Part shown: in pieces, positions 10,901 through 23,045 of the stretch | Position numbering within the stretch: position 1 is the first letter of the stretch | How the letters are laid out: each line of letters starts with the position of its first letter | Source: Dermatemys mawii | Lineage: Eukaryota > Chordata > Testudines > Dermatemydidae | DNA: 64,000 bases | Direction: 5' to 3' | Assembly (NCBI GenBank): GCA_007922305.1 | Contig: ML677342.1 | Span: 1,831,843-1,895,842, forward strand | Program-made: the position numbers and the translations under genes | Notes under the pieces: model-generated | Seen by the model: only the letters and a program-made list of their open reading frames with translations | Told to the model about the DNA's origin: nothing | The model's database searches: none

Positions 10901-13900
10901 AAATCCCTGGGGAAGGAAAGGATTTATATGCTTTGTGTACACATTCTGCAGACTAAGCACTCTGGCATAATTATTTTTGGCACTCACTAACTGATTAAAA
11001 CATCCAATTTAACTCATGATCAGTAAGATTAAACCTTTTTAATATACCTCAAAAGTAAATTATCATTTACTACTCAAACATCCTTTTCTGCACATGTCCC
11101 CAATAAAGCTGTTCTTTTTTTCATTAATGTTCCTTTTAACGAGGATTCCCTTTTATTTCCTCCTCTGGGCAAAACTGCCTTATCCTTTATAGAGAGGTAG
11201 GAACAAAGATGAGATGGAAGCTGACTGAGCTACTACATGGGTTTCTAATGTCATAGCAATTACAAGTCATTCTTTTTTTCCCCTGTAAAGACTCAGCTGT
11301 TAAAGAAAACACGTTTCTGCTTTGTGTTTACTTGATGTACAGATAAATGTCAGCTGTTAGGAGGAAATAATATTTGAAAAAATCATTTGCATGACTCAGT
11401 TAGGATAAAATTGTTCCATCTTTTATTTCCTTTAACAATGGCTCTTTTTAAGTGTAACATTTTAATCTTGAAGCAAGGCCCATTGAGCAGAACGTTCAAA
11501 CCATGCTCAAAACTATAACTTAAACGAAACTAGAAACTTAAACTGAAAGAAACATTTTGCCTCCCAAAAACCAAAAGGATTCCCCCCCAATCCTAAATTA
11601 GAATAACTGTAATTAGCAGGCCCTAAAAGTTGCAGAGAATACTAGCAGTTGTTCATCAAGGCAAAGATGTAAAAGACTGGTAGATTATAATAGATAACAT
11701 GTTTTGCTTACCATGGGGCACTGTAGAACAATCTTAGTTATAAGTAGGGCACAAGCTGTGCAGGGAGGGGAAATCATATCCTCCAGTAAGGATGCTACAG
11801 CAATGTGAATGAGTTTTCCCATTGTCTGCCTTGCCAGCTAAGATTAGCACCAAATGAAGCAGGAATGACAAAGGGATATACTCCATATAGGAAAATCTGG
11901 CCAACCTCACCCACATTCTCCTTAATCATGTAATGCTGCCAAAGCAGCAGGTTGTCATGCTGCCAACTGGAAAATTCACATCCAAGCAGGGACTGGGTGT
12001 CTCAGACACTGGGGATATTGGTGACTGAGCAAATTGATGCTTAAAAGCTGCTGGAAGACAGTTCAAGTCAAGCAATGGCTCCGATAGCACCCACTGTTGA
12101 CTAAGCCATGGAAAAATTATGACACAGGTTTTAAAGTAGCTCTTTGATCTCCACATCCCTTCCACTTTGCCTTTCTGTGAGGAGGAGAATTACCAAAGTA
12201 GCAGCTGTCACTGGGTTTTAAAAAGGATGAATATAAAATAAACAAACAATAAAACAGTGTCACTAAACAGCAACTGATAAGGCAGCCACAGCTTTCCCTT
12301 TATTATAAGAAGTCAAGTTCATTAGGTGATTAAACCATCAGAGCTAATGCAATACTCCATTACCCTCACTTTAACTGATTTATTTTGAACACAGAAAGAA
12401 AACTCAAGACCGGACTTGGACGGAGACAGTTGTTATTTGCCTGCTGTACTGTGTTTGCATGTAAGGGTACCTTCTGGTCTAGTCGCTGAAGGGGAAACAA
12501 GTACAAATGTCTCGGCCTAGGGTCTGATTATAAGCACTGTGGTAGAGAATTCATGGATTATTCATGTGTAATTACAGATAGCTATTGTGCTCTTTTAAAT
12601 CATCCCTATGGCCCATTATGGCCCATAACAACTGAAATAGCAATTGTCATAGTAAGGTTTGGGCTCTGTTGTAGAGTGTAAGCTCTAATCAATAATGATG
12701 AATGGTAAAATTTAGCATCAAGCAATAGAAAGTCTAGTTGCCTCCCTCCATAAATCTGTACAAATACCAAGCTGTGCAGCTGCAGGATCTGGAAATTTAA
12801 AAGGCAACACTCTCTCCCCACCCCCTACACATGTACCTCTATAAAAGTTGAAAAAGAAGAAATGTGCAATATGTCAATTCTAATAATCCACATGCTGTTA
12901 AGACACTATTTTATTTATTCAAAATGGGGTGAACCCTAGGTTGTTTTCAAGGTCAATTTCAGGTGAAAGGGGGGGTCATCTAGAGGTCACTCCAGCTCCC
13001 ATGCAGGTCAATAACGCCTCTTCACTTCCACAGAAGACAAGCTGCTCACACCCAATCAATCCACCAACGCTGCTGCTGCACTGAGCGTAATGAACAGTGA
13101 ATAAATGTAGCCTATCATCACAAAACATGCTTTTTAAGTACCTTCCCTTTTCATGTAAAACCTCTCACTGTCAAATTCTACATTCACTCATCCAGCAGTG
13201 AGTAGCAAAAGTGAGAAATCAGGCTCTCATTGGGGTTGGTAAAAGGTCACAGCTGACAGACACTGAGGTTAAACTGCCGAGTTAAAATACTGTTCATTAC
13301 CCACTGCAGCTTTTTGCTAACTACACTTCTTTGTGTTACAGTCAAGCAGTATATCAATATGCCCCTCCTTTTAATTTATTAGCAATTGTTGAATTGTACA
13401 GAAGGAGTGGAGGGGAAGGAGGATTATATACAAGATTCCACTTCAGATAATTCTAAATCTTTATCTGTTTTGTACTAAATACCCCAACCACACGCTATGC
13501 TCTCTACTTCTGATGTAACATAGTTATTAGGGGTAGAATTCTTAAAAGCAGGACAGACCGTTTACATGAAACCCCAAAGGCTCGGGGTTGGTCTAATGTC
13601 AACTTCATTTCCTTTTTTTTTTCCTTTTGTTAATTACCCTCTTTTTTAGAGTGTATGTATTTCAGTATTTTTGCCTCATCTCAACAATTGGATTAGGTCT
13701 AAGCGTGCTTGCAGTTCATATTTTTTTTAAAAAAAAAACTGCTGAAAGATAAAGTGAAAATGGTTTAAAACATGTATAATATGTTAATATCTACTTTCCG
13801 ATAACATGCATGTGACCTGGTCATGCTGACTGGGTTAGAACTTTATCAAATACTATCCTTAGATCAAATCTTAAGACACTCCCTAATCTAATATTTTATT

Positions 13901-15657
13901 AAGAAATGTTTAATATCTGTATTTTTCTATTATTAAAGAATTTTGATGCAGCCAAAAGAGCCATTTAGAGAAGCAAGGAATCGCTGGAGTTCAAATGGAA
14001 ACTGCGGTGAAGGTTTCATTTGTACCAAGGGCAGATGATTCGGTGGGAATTCTGAACATTTGAGACCAATTTCTCAAAATGAAATTCCATTCTTTGATTA
14101 ATTAATAAGTAGACAGAATTCCCTTTATTGAAATGCAAAGCTTTTGTACTTAAAGATAGTCATATGAAAAAAAATCTCACAGAGCAATATAAACACGGTC
14201 ACAAATCATGAATAAAACAAAGGTTTATTTACATGCCTGCTACGATGATAATTTGACTCAACAAAATTACCATTATCTATTTACATCTTTAAAAAATGCA
14301 TTCAGAGATTTCTCCAGGAAAATATATTCTCCCCCCACCCCGCTCCGCACTCCTGTATGCTTTCTCTCTCAGTGGGACTGAAAATAAAATGTTATGACTT
14401 AAATCACAAGAGGCTAACATCATTTTTAGCAACAAGGGCTGCATAATTTCAAGACTATGAGTGAGTGGCTGACTTTAACTAAAATGTTTCAGTTCTGTGC
14501 GTATATAGGTACATAAATAATTCAGAATTAATCCCTGCAGAGAGGACAATGGGAATCGTAAATTATCCATGTGCCGTCCTCAACATTAGAGGCAATGAAC
14601 CTATAGTAACAAACTATGAGTGTTACTCATTACATACATTTCACAGACACCTTAACCTTTTGAATATTAATTTCCCTCTGCAGCTTGTAGCTAGGCGGCA
14701 TAATTTTTTTCTTTCCATTCCAGCTTTTCTTTGCCTTCATTTTTTTTTAAACTCTCCTGAACAATACTTCCGTTAAGCTATTGAGGGGATGGTGAATTCT
14801 GAAGGAATATTGATTCATTTTCTAACAAAATAGTTGTGTAAAACATTTTTTTAAAAAAGGAAGGTTGTAATTTCAGTAATATTACATGCAACACTATGTA
14901 CTCTAAAGTTATGTATGTGCAAAATACAGTTTATATTATGAATGATGCATGAAAACCCTGGGTTCTCAGATTACTCTAGATAGAAGTCCTGGAACAGCTG
15001 CAATTTTAAAACACTAATACTTAAGTGTTTGTCATTTTAAGATATGTAAAGTCCCGTGTTTACCAACTGAAGTCAGAAAAAAGATATTTTATCAGAATCT
15101 AAGATGAACACGAATTAGATACTTTTTATTTAATACATATTTTCTGCTTAATTGATAAACAAGTTTTTATTTTTCAACTAAAATATGGCAGCCTTTTTTT
15201 ATAATAAATAATAAAAAATAATAAATAATTTTACAACATAGACAAAATATTAAGATTTGCTTCTCTCACTAAGTGTGTTGTATCCTATGCCAGATTCATG
15301 AACTAAAGGAAGTGTGTTTGCTGGTGAAATTATTTTTACAAATAAGTGAGAAATTTCAGAAACAAAATTAAAACCTTTCTCAAAGAGTTTTAACACACAA
15401 AAGGAGTCAATATAAAGTTAGGAGCAATATATACCAATTGTGAAATAAATGATACATTTTCACATTTCAGGTGTAGCTGAAATCGTACTCTGCCTGATTT
15501 TGAAAACACTTACTCCTCTCAGCAAATGCCACATGAGGGTTTGTTGAATTAGGGCCTGCTATTTGGAAACCTACTGCTGAAGTTTCTATTAGAAAGCAGC
15601 TTCTCTTCTTTCGCTATTCACACCTCCAGTTCAGCTGCTAGCTAGAGGAATATGTCA
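7905..15657. other. Repeat-poor AT-rich stretch, no gene seen
   Basis: No exon, RNA gene or clear transposon was recognised over about 7.7 kb. Holds a CA dinucleotide run at 10392-10412 and several poly-A/T runs, for example near 8350 and 13720. Parts such as 12270-12420 and 13000-13560 are less AT-rich and not repeat-like, so they could be conserved non-coding elements; that cannot be judged without alignment. Confidence 0.45.
10392..10412. repeat. CA microsatellite
   Basis: Short run of CA dinucleotides, interrupted once. Confidence 0.9.
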
Positions 15658-15862
15658 CCCTCCCTGATTTGAGGTAACAAACTGGTTCAGCCTCATTGGA
15701 CTAACCCTGTTAGCACCAACCTGGTTCTTGCGTATCTATTTATACCTGCCCCTGGATACTTCCACTGCATGCATCCGACGAAGTGGGTATTAGCCCATGA
15801 AAGCTTATGCTCTAATACTTTAGTTAGTCTTTAAAGTGCCACAGGACTCTTTGTCACTACTG
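15658..15862 (+). mobile_element. Penelope-like repeat, copy 1
   Basis: Shares the block GACGAAGTGGGTATT, GCTTATGCTCTAATAC and GTGCCACAGGACTCTTTG with copies at 19263-19493 and 26936-27143. The family is one of the commonest turtle interspersed repeats; I assign it to Penelope-like elements from recalled similarity and from its hammerhead-like core at 15775-15812. The assignment is tentative. Right end approximate. Confidence 0.6.
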
Positions 15863-15973
15863 TTAGAAAGCAGAACAGAAAAAGCAGGTCAAAAGTGCCT
15901 TGACTTCAGTGGACTTACCTGCAATGCCATGTATGCAAGTTCAGGTTGAGGCCCTTTGACCACAAATCTCTTA

Positions 15974-16268
15974 GGGTATGTCTACACTACCCACTGGATC
16001 AGCAGGTAGCAATCTATCTATTGGGGTTGATTTATTGCTTCTAGTGTAGACGCGACAAATCATTCCCCGACCACACTCCTGTTGACTACGGTACTCTACC
16101 TCCACGAGTGGTGCAGGTGGAGTTGATGGGGGAGCGCCAGTAGTCGACTCACCACCATGAAGACACCGCAGTAAGTCAATCTAAGTACATCAACTTCAGT
16201 TATGCTATTCGCGTAGCTGAAGTTGCATACCTTAGGTTGATTCCCTCCACCCCTACAATGTAGACTAG
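15974..16268 (+). mobile_element. MITE, GTCTACACTACC family, copy 2
   Basis: Begins GGGTATGTCTACACTACC and ends near GTAGACTAGGG. Internal blocks match the copies at 7631 and 46267, including a left block resembling GATTTATTGCTTCTAGTGTAG and a right arm with GTAGCTGAAGTTGC preceded by its near-complement, giving a secondary hairpin. Confidence 0.8.
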
Positions 16269-16589
16269 GGCTTGGAGTACAAATAGTCTCCAAGGACCTG
16301 ATAATGCCTGGTGCTGAGTAACTCAGAAAAAACAAAAATGCTATCATGATAATGACATGAAAAAGTAGCACTCATCATGGTTCATTTCATAGATCAGGGG
16401 AGGGCCATATTAGATTTTTGAAGTGGCTTCATGGGCCAAAGCGACTGTGAAAAAAATCAATATAAGCAAAAATTTGCAAAATCATTTAAAAAACAACACT
16501 GCTGTGTCAGTGTTGCATTCAATTCTAAATGAGGTATAAAAGTAGCTGTATAATCAATGCAGGTACTGTGAAATCACAAAAATATTTGC

Positions 16590-16770
16590 CCCTACTTTGC
16601 TCCTCTGGCCAGCACTGACCCCCCGCTTTGCTACTCTGGCTGCTGCCCTGGCCCCAACCTTTGCTCCTCCAGCCAGCACTGACCCCCACCTTTGCTCCTC
16701 CAGAGGCTGCCCTGCCCCCCCAACCCTTTGCTCCTCCGGCGGCTGCTACGGCTCCCCGCTTTGCTCCTGC
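16590..16770. repeat. GC-rich minisatellite block A
   Basis: Five to six imperfect units of roughly 31-36 bp, each carrying a TTTGCTCCTC core followed by a C-rich tail with CTGGCC/CTGCCC variants. Inside the hAT-like element. Confidence 0.75.
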
Positions 16771-16972
16771 CCCAAGTAGCTGACAATCTCCGGTGAGAGA
16801 CAAGTGGATACAACACACAGACAGGCGGAGCACAAGTTAACAGTGATGACAGAATAATCAGTGTGAATCAGAATGGGCAATCCCAACAGGGCAATCTTTA
16901 CTGGAGAGGGTGGGGGTTGATCTCCCATGCCAGGAATCTCATAGAAATCAATAGTGCTGATTCTCCGCTTCC

Positions 16973-17100
16973 TTCTTTGCTCCTCTGGCAAACACCAACC
17001 AACGCCCCCATTTGCTTCTCCAGCGGCTCCTGCGACCCCCACCACTTGGTCCTCCAGTCGAGCCGTGGGGACACTCACCCTTTTGCTCCTCTAGCCGCGG
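16973..17100. repeat. GC-rich minisatellite block B
   Basis: About four more diverged units with the same TTTGCTCCTC-type core, separated from block A by a non-repetitive spacer. Confidence 0.65.
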
Positions 17101-17204
17101 GCAGCAATTCGCATGGTGGGGCAATGTGCATGCTCAGCTGGGGGACCGGAAAAATCGAGCCCACAGGCCATGGTTTGGAGACCCCTGCCACAGATATTTT
17201 ATTA

Positions 17205-17375
17205 CACTATCTTGTGTTCTCCATCTCTTTGTTTTATCTTCCTGTTATCTCTGATTTTATTTATACTGAAAACTCTTGGGGCTGGGATTCTTTCCACTGT
17301 ATGCATGTGTGGGCACATATGTACTGATAGGGACCTCTGGGCACTGTTGTAATTAAATAATAATCATATTCTTGG
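17205..17375 (+). repeat. SINE/LINE 3' tail remnant (L2/MIR type)
   Basis: Contains TTTATACTGAAAACTCTTGGGG followed by GGGACCTCTGGGCACTGTTGTAAT and an ATAATAAT end (read here as separate short motifs). This is the tail shared by L2-type LINEs and their SINE partners; a better copy lies at 25585-25700. Old and diverged. Confidence 0.5.
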
Positions 17376-18640
17376 GACATTTCTGCAATGGCATCAACCT
17401 TCCTTGCCAGTTACCAGAATCCACTATCTCTATTTTTAACCTGGAGAGCAGGTATGCTGTATTCAAAGTCATTTCCAGAGCAACTGCCTGTTGGAGTTGG
17501 TAGTTCTGCAAATGAATTTACAGTACAATAAGAGATAAGGCCTGTAACCTCCTTTGCAAATATGAAAGCATCAGAACTTTTATTGAAGATGCCAGCTTGC
17601 TCCTCTTCACCCTGTACAGTATGTGGGAAATTAATTCCCCCACCATTGTTTTCATTGCCGATTGCATATCTACTAGGAAATCCTTGGACATGAGGGTGTA
17701 TAACATGGAAAATATCTGTAAACTGATTTAGATTTTTTTATTTATTTGGCATAAAACAACTAAGAGTTAAAGAATTACTGGTATAGCAATCTATGAATTA
17801 AATTGGTGTCTTGTAACCAGGTAGAATTTAATTGAAATATCCCCCCACACACACTTTTTTTTTTTTTTTTTTTTTACCAGTTATTGGAAGAAAAGTATTT
17901 ATTTATTTATTTATTTAATTGCTTTTGGAAAACTGTATTCACAACATAATCTGAGTTAGAAATAATTCTCACCACCATAGAAAACCTGAACAGAAAGCGT
18001 TCATGATCACAGGATCACAAACTGTGGTTTTGCTTGTAAGAAAAGAAGGGAAAAAGTAGAAAATAAATATCCCAGTGTATAATTTATGTTAAATGAACAC
18101 AAGATAATTGTGTGCTAAAAAAATAAATCAAGTAAACCCACTTGACTGAAACTTACATAGTTTCTCTTCTTAGAGAAAGAACCCTCATAAACCACAGCCC
18201 AATTATTCAATTTCCCTTACTAATTATGGAAACTACTCATTTCTTGGCCTGAAGCAGTAGATGATGTATCTCTGAAGGGCAACAGATGATTTGTCACAAT
18301 CTATGACTCTCTTTATTTAATGAGTATCTAGGAAATACAAATAAATACTTCTGAAGTTCCAGTGTTACAGGTAACTGAATTTTAGGTTAGATTTGACTGC
18401 TGAGTTATGTTCTTCCTTTTCTTCTACTGAACATTACATTAAGAGAGTGGCAAAGATATTAGTCATTTAATACAGTCAGAACCAAATGCAAATAAAGAGC
18501 AAGTGTACCTCTCACTCTAACATGGCCACACACTATCCCTCACTGCCATGTATGAACTGCTTCATTTACCACTCCTTGGGGCCACTAATTGGCACTCCCC
18601 AAGAAACACAAAAACACATGCTTAATTCGGAACAGCATTT
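17376..18640. other. Non-coding stretch with simple repeats
   Basis: No gene seen. Holds the T-run and TTTA repeat at 17855-17917. Confidence 0.5.
17855..17917. repeat. Poly-T run and TTTA microsatellite
   Basis: A run of 21 T at 17855-17875, then about five TTTA units at 17896-17917. Confidence 0.9.
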
Positions 18641-18733
18641 AAAAACATGCTTAACTTGACCTCGCTGAGATTTAAGCACATGTTCAAGGACTGTTGTGAA
18701 TTGGGGCTCCTGAAGCAAGTGGGCAGGGAATGG
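18641..18733 (+). repeat. Dispersed 95-bp segment, copy 1
   Basis: Near-identical to 19823-19917. Shared pieces include TGCTTAACTTGAC, TCGCTGAGATTTAAGCA and TGAATTGGGGCTCCTG. Differences are a few substitutions and two small indels. May be a member of an old GCTTAA-type turtle repeat or a local duplication. Confidence 0.7.
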
Positions 18734-19205
18734 CTGGAGACTTATGACGAATGGGTGGAACCAAACATGCACCATGTGCCAAGTCTCCACCTTTCAAACT
18801 GCCAGCAATGAAAGCTGAGCCAGCATAATGCAAGTAGTAAATTGCACGCTGTAAAAGACTGCAGTCAGTTATTTCTGCCCTGGAGCTAGGAGGAACCAGG
18901 CAAGAAATTGTGATTCAATCATTCCCAGTGCTGTTCAAGGGTTGTGCATCTGTGTCAGCAACTTAATATGACCTGGGTTATCGTAACAATTAGGGTACCC
19001 CAGGGAGAAAACAGGGGGATTAAACCCCAAAGAATAAATAATTGATTCAACTGATAGTATAATAATAATAATAATATATACAATTGAAGTGTATTAAGTG
19101 AGGTCCTTTATGAAAGCCCGCAACACGAGTGATTAATATTATTGCATGATGTATGTGCGGTTAGCATGTAGAGTTAAGTTGTGCTGGAAATATGTTAGAT
19201 CGGAG
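18734..19205. other. Non-coding stretch, no gene seen
   Basis: Includes an ATA microsatellite at 19058-19080; otherwise nothing recognised. Confidence 0.5.
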
Positions 19206-19260
19206 TTCTCAAACTTCACTGCACCGTGACCCCTTTCTCACAACAAAAATTGCTACATGA
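19206..19260 (+). repeat. DNA-transposon terminal fragment
   Basis: GTTCTCAAACTTCACTGCAC followed by GTGACCCCTTTC resembles the end of a common sauropsid hAT-type repeat (usually GTTCTCAAACTTTTG then GTGACCCC). Only the terminus is left, directly before a Penelope-like copy. Confidence 0.4.
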
Positions 19261-19262
19261 TT

Positions 19263-19493
19263 CGAGCTGCTAGAAGAGGGCCTCATCCTCCCTGATTGGA
19301 TTAACCTCATTATCTCTATCCTGATTCTTGCCTGCATATTTATACCTGCCTCTGGAAATTTCCAATGCATGCATCTGACGAAGTGGGTATTTGCCCATGA
19401 AAACTTATGCTCCAATACATTTGTTAGTCTATAAGGTGCCACAGGACTCTGTCACTTTTGCAGATCTAGACTAACACGGCTACCCCTCTGATA
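19263..19493 (+). mobile_element. Penelope-like repeat, copy 2
   Basis: Longest copy in the window. Contains GACGAAGTGGGTATT, GTGCCACAGGACTCTGTCAC and ends in GACTAACACGGCTACCCCTC. It holds the best hammerhead-like core (19375-19412: CTGACGA, a GTGGG/CCCAT stem, GAAA). Small open frames across it on the minus strand are not genes. Confidence 0.65.
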
Positions 19494-19822
19494 CACTACA
19501 AAAGGAGAGAAGCTCAATATCAGCTTTGAGGAAAAAATAATATGCTGAAATGTATAATTTTTTACCAGGTAGCTCATTGCATAAAAACAATGTGTTAATT
19601 AACAAAAATGTATCAGTGTACACAGATTCCCCATCAAACACTACAGGGGAAGCATCTATGGGGCACCATCAGGTGGCATAAAGGTTTCAGTACTCATTTA
19701 TACAATCTGCATAATTCTTCTGAACATCTGAAGGACTGGAAAAAACACGGTAGAATAGTGATGGAATTACTGCCTCACATTAAACATTGCTTCAACATAC
19801 ACACATATATAAATATAATTGT

Positions 19823-19917
19823 AAAAAGATGCTTAACTTGACGTCGCTGAGATTTAAGCATGTGTTCAAGAACTGCTGTGAATTGGGGCTCCTGTGAGCA
19901 AGTGGGAGGGAATGGGT
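19823..19917 (+). repeat. Dispersed 95-bp segment, copy 2
   Basis: Partner of 18641-18733 in the same orientation, about 1.2 kb away, with a Penelope-like copy between them. Confidence 0.7.
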
Positions 19918-21964
19918 GGGCAAAGAACTGTGGTTCATTCATATTCTGTGTTCAGGAAAGAACACATGGCATGGAGACAAAGAGAATTCCCATGGAAAAG
20001 CAATATATCTGAGCAATGGTGAAATCTATCATAACCAATCTATATATCCGTTTCTTGTAGGATAATCTAAAATACCTTAAGGTGACAAAATGTATAAGGA
20101 AATCTGTAGGATTTCAGACAGTTTGCTCACTTTGCACTCCAAAGATTGAAAAACAAAAGAATTAACACAGAAAAACAAATTCCCATAACTCATTTTAATT
20201 TAATTTCCATGGAGAGTTATCACAGTATTCCATTTATGTTTGGATTCTTGCCTTCGATCAAAACAAAAATATCTATAATTTAATAATCACAGCTAACTGC
20301 ATTGTCATATTCTTCTTTAATAGTATTAGGAGGCAAAATATAAGAATATTCATCCTCCTTTTCATGTTTTCAATTTAAGATTAATTACTAGAAGATCTTC
20401 AGTGTCTTAAATGCTGCTTAGGGACAGAATCACCCACATACTGCATTATACTGTGCCTCTGAATTTCTGTAACAAGCCTTGCTGTCTCCTCACAGGCCTG
20501 TGTCATTCCTCCATCTCCCCATTCTCACTCACTCGCCGCTCCCAAATGAGCAGTAGTGAAAACTCAAGGGGAGAAAGTGAAAAATTGCACAAACCCTTTG
20601 TTTTGGAAAACTGTCTCTTTCACACAGTTTTACATAAAACATACAGGATGCAGCTTCATGACCTTTTCAGTATATCATTCAGTTCAGCAGAAATCATTAA
20701 TACAGAACCGCCAAATGAGGCAATTTTTCTCAGTAAACCTTCTTGCTTTTTAAAGGGGAAGTAAAAGCTTACCCATTCCGAGAGGTGTTTTGTTTTGTTT
20801 GTTTCTGTTGAATGCTCCTTGACTGTACAGCCCCAAAAGGCATTAGTATAGGAACTTAAAGGCAAAGCAGAAAGAACACAAACCAAAAAAATGACATTAA
20901 AAACCTTGCTTGGATTTGATTGATGCACTCTCATACTTGAAGTTCACTCACAGCTTTATGCTAGAAGGCCTGGGTCACTCCATCCAATCCTCTAATGAGA
21001 CTGGGCATGAACACTTCCAGCTTTGTAGGCCTTGCTTTGATCAGAGGTTGGGAAACACTTCTGACTGATAGACTTCAGAATCAGATCTAAACAGAAAATA
21101 ACATGCTCGATTTGGCTTCTGAAGGTAGGCTGAGCAAACCTTTGTGATGTATTGGAGCATTTGCTGAGTATAAGTGGACGTGGTGTGTTTCCTATTTCTG
21201 TCGGCAAATACAAATTTTTCACTCAGCAGGCATAATCAGAGTTAACTCGAGAGGAGAAATAACAAAAACTCAACAGCCCTTAGCAACTCAGCATGGCATA
21301 GAGGGATTTAAGACTTTAGCATTTTATCTCCATCCGTATGAAAATATATGAGGAAATCTGAACTTTGGAAGTGCAAATAAACACATTTAATACATTATAA
21401 ACCATCTATTGTACCAATGATTCCTGGGTCTTTTTCTTTGCTATTCTTCCCTCTTCAGACTCCCTTGTGATTTAATAAATCAGCTTCACTAATTTGAGTT
21501 TCCACTAACAAGCATTTTACATTGACAGAGCCAGTTTATAAGAGATGAAGTATTTACAATGTACAGTTAGCACATCTAAATGGATACTGAAAGCAAAATG
21601 ACATTCTGCATTTCACAATACGAGATTCAGACAAGCAAGACATCTATTTCCCTTTTATTGGATGAGATATGAAAGCAAGGTCCTGACCACTTGTGGTCAT
21701 GAAAGGTCTGACTGCAGTAAAGGTGTTAGTCTAGGTCTCCTGATTAAATTCTGTGTTAGGCAATTACATGCTGCAAAATCCCCCAGATTCCAGTAAAGAA
21801 GTTCACTTAACTACCTAAAAAACTATCATGTAGAGTTGCTGGCGTACAATATCAGCTACATTTCATCCAGAGTTGGTTTCAGCATAGTTGTGGATGAAGC
21901 AATGCAAATAAACACAGACCCCAGACACTAGCTCTGGCACTGTTCTACTCCAGAGAATCACCAG
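19918..21964. other. Non-coding stretch, no gene seen
   Basis: AT-rich. Overlapping open frames of 60-117 codons at 20411-20934 lie on both strands, show no recognisable domain and are taken as chance. Confidence 0.45.
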
Positions 21965-22372
21965 GAGGGCCACATGAGGAGTACTACATTGGCCCAAGGG
22001 CCATATCACTGACCCCCTCCCATCTCCCCACTGCTCCTGCCACCCCACTCTACCCCTTCCATGAGATCCCGCCCCTGCCCCACCTCTTCCCTGTCCCTAT
22101 TCAAACCCCTTCTCCAAATCACTGCCCTTGCCCTGCCTCTTCTTTGCCTCCTCCCCTGAAGCACATGGCTCCCCGCTCCTCCCCCTCATTCCTGGAAAGC
22201 ACTAAGCGATGCCAAACAGCTGTTTGGTGGTGGGAAGTACCTGAAGATAGGCAGAGTAGTGGGGATGCAGCACACTGAGGGAAGGGGCGATTGACGGGCT
22301 GCAGGAAATAACTCCAGTGGAGTGGGAAGAGGGCATGGGGAGCTTGGCTGGCCACATGTTTGAGACCTCTGC
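21965..22372. mobile_element. GC-rich repeat, likely non-autonomous hAT element
   Basis: Begins around GGAGGGCCACATGAGGAG and ATTGGCCCAAGGGCCATATC, continues through a C-rich centre (CCCCGCCC-like) and ends GGCCACATGTTTGAGACCTC. The order matches a turtle repeat family I recall with a GAGACCTCTG terminus. Boundaries approximate; no target duplication confirmed. Confidence 0.5.
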
Positions 22373-22917
22373 TCTACTTGGTATGGCCACCAGGCAGTTT
22401 TTTAGGTGGAGGGAGGGCAAAGGTGGCTGTGTGCTCCCTCAAGGCTAATGAGAGCCAACTCAACCCCCAGGACAAATTAGAGCATTCTAAGGGCTATTCT
22501 AATCTGCAACAGATCAAGGGGCGATATGCTACAGAAGGTTTGTTGGCAGTCATGCATCTTCCTCCCAGCCATGACCCTGGGAAGCCCCCTAGGCCACTTG
22601 GGTTGAGAGGGAGAGGCATGTAACTGGCAATTCTGATTTTACACCAACTGGGAATTCCCATAGGTAAGAGGAATCCCTTACTCCCCAGTTAGGGTAGCTT
22701 TATGCCCCCTTTGCATCGCTGAACTGGTGTGAAAAGGTCAAGAACGAGACAGGACCTGAACCACAATTTTTTGGACAGTTTAGGATTTTTCTGGATGAAA
22801 GATAACTCAATGTAAAGCACCGATTACACATGGTTAATTAACTATGTATTAAAGGTTTTGAAAAAATATATAATCCCAAGACAAATTTATGTCAGAATTC
22901 CATAAGTTTTTCCACAT
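22373..22917. other. Non-coding stretch, no gene seen
   Basis: Moderate GC. An 87-codon open frame at 22360-22623 has no recognisable features. Confidence 0.4.
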
Positions 22918-23045
22918 TGGGCCAAGGTTGTGAACCCATACTCATACTAATGAGCAGTTACTCACAGGACTAGTTTCACCGACTACACTAGGACTACTTC
23001 ACTGAGTGACTGCTCACCAGTTTTAGTAAGAGGTTCACAATGTGA
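22918..23045. repeat. Imperfect palindromic repeat
   Basis: The left arm TTGTGAACCCATACTCATAC and the right arm, reverse-complemented, TTGTGAACCTCTTACTAAAA match imperfectly, with GAGCAGT and CACT blocks repeated further in. This is the shape of an old short MITE. Confidence 0.5.

Larger units (their letters stand above)
16395..17187. mobile_element. Non-autonomous hAT-like element with minisatellite
   Basis: The left end reads CAGGGGAGGGCC and the right end reads GAGACCCCTG, an inverted pair typical of hAT-derived turtle repeats. The flanks TCATAGAT (16387-16394) and CCACAGAT (17188-17195) match at 6 of 8 positions, fitting a decayed 8-bp hAT target duplication. The interior holds two blocks of GC-rich tandem units (16590-16770 and 16973-17100) separated by about 200 bp of unrelated sequence. 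No transposase is present. Open frames of 100-150 codons in this region come from the tandem repeat and are not considered genes. Confidence 0.6.

Noticed and set aside
16863..17327. A 154-codon plus-strand open frame
   Set aside because: It runs through the minisatellite and the end of a hAT-like repeat; the apparent Pro/Ser-rich protein is a product of the repeat.
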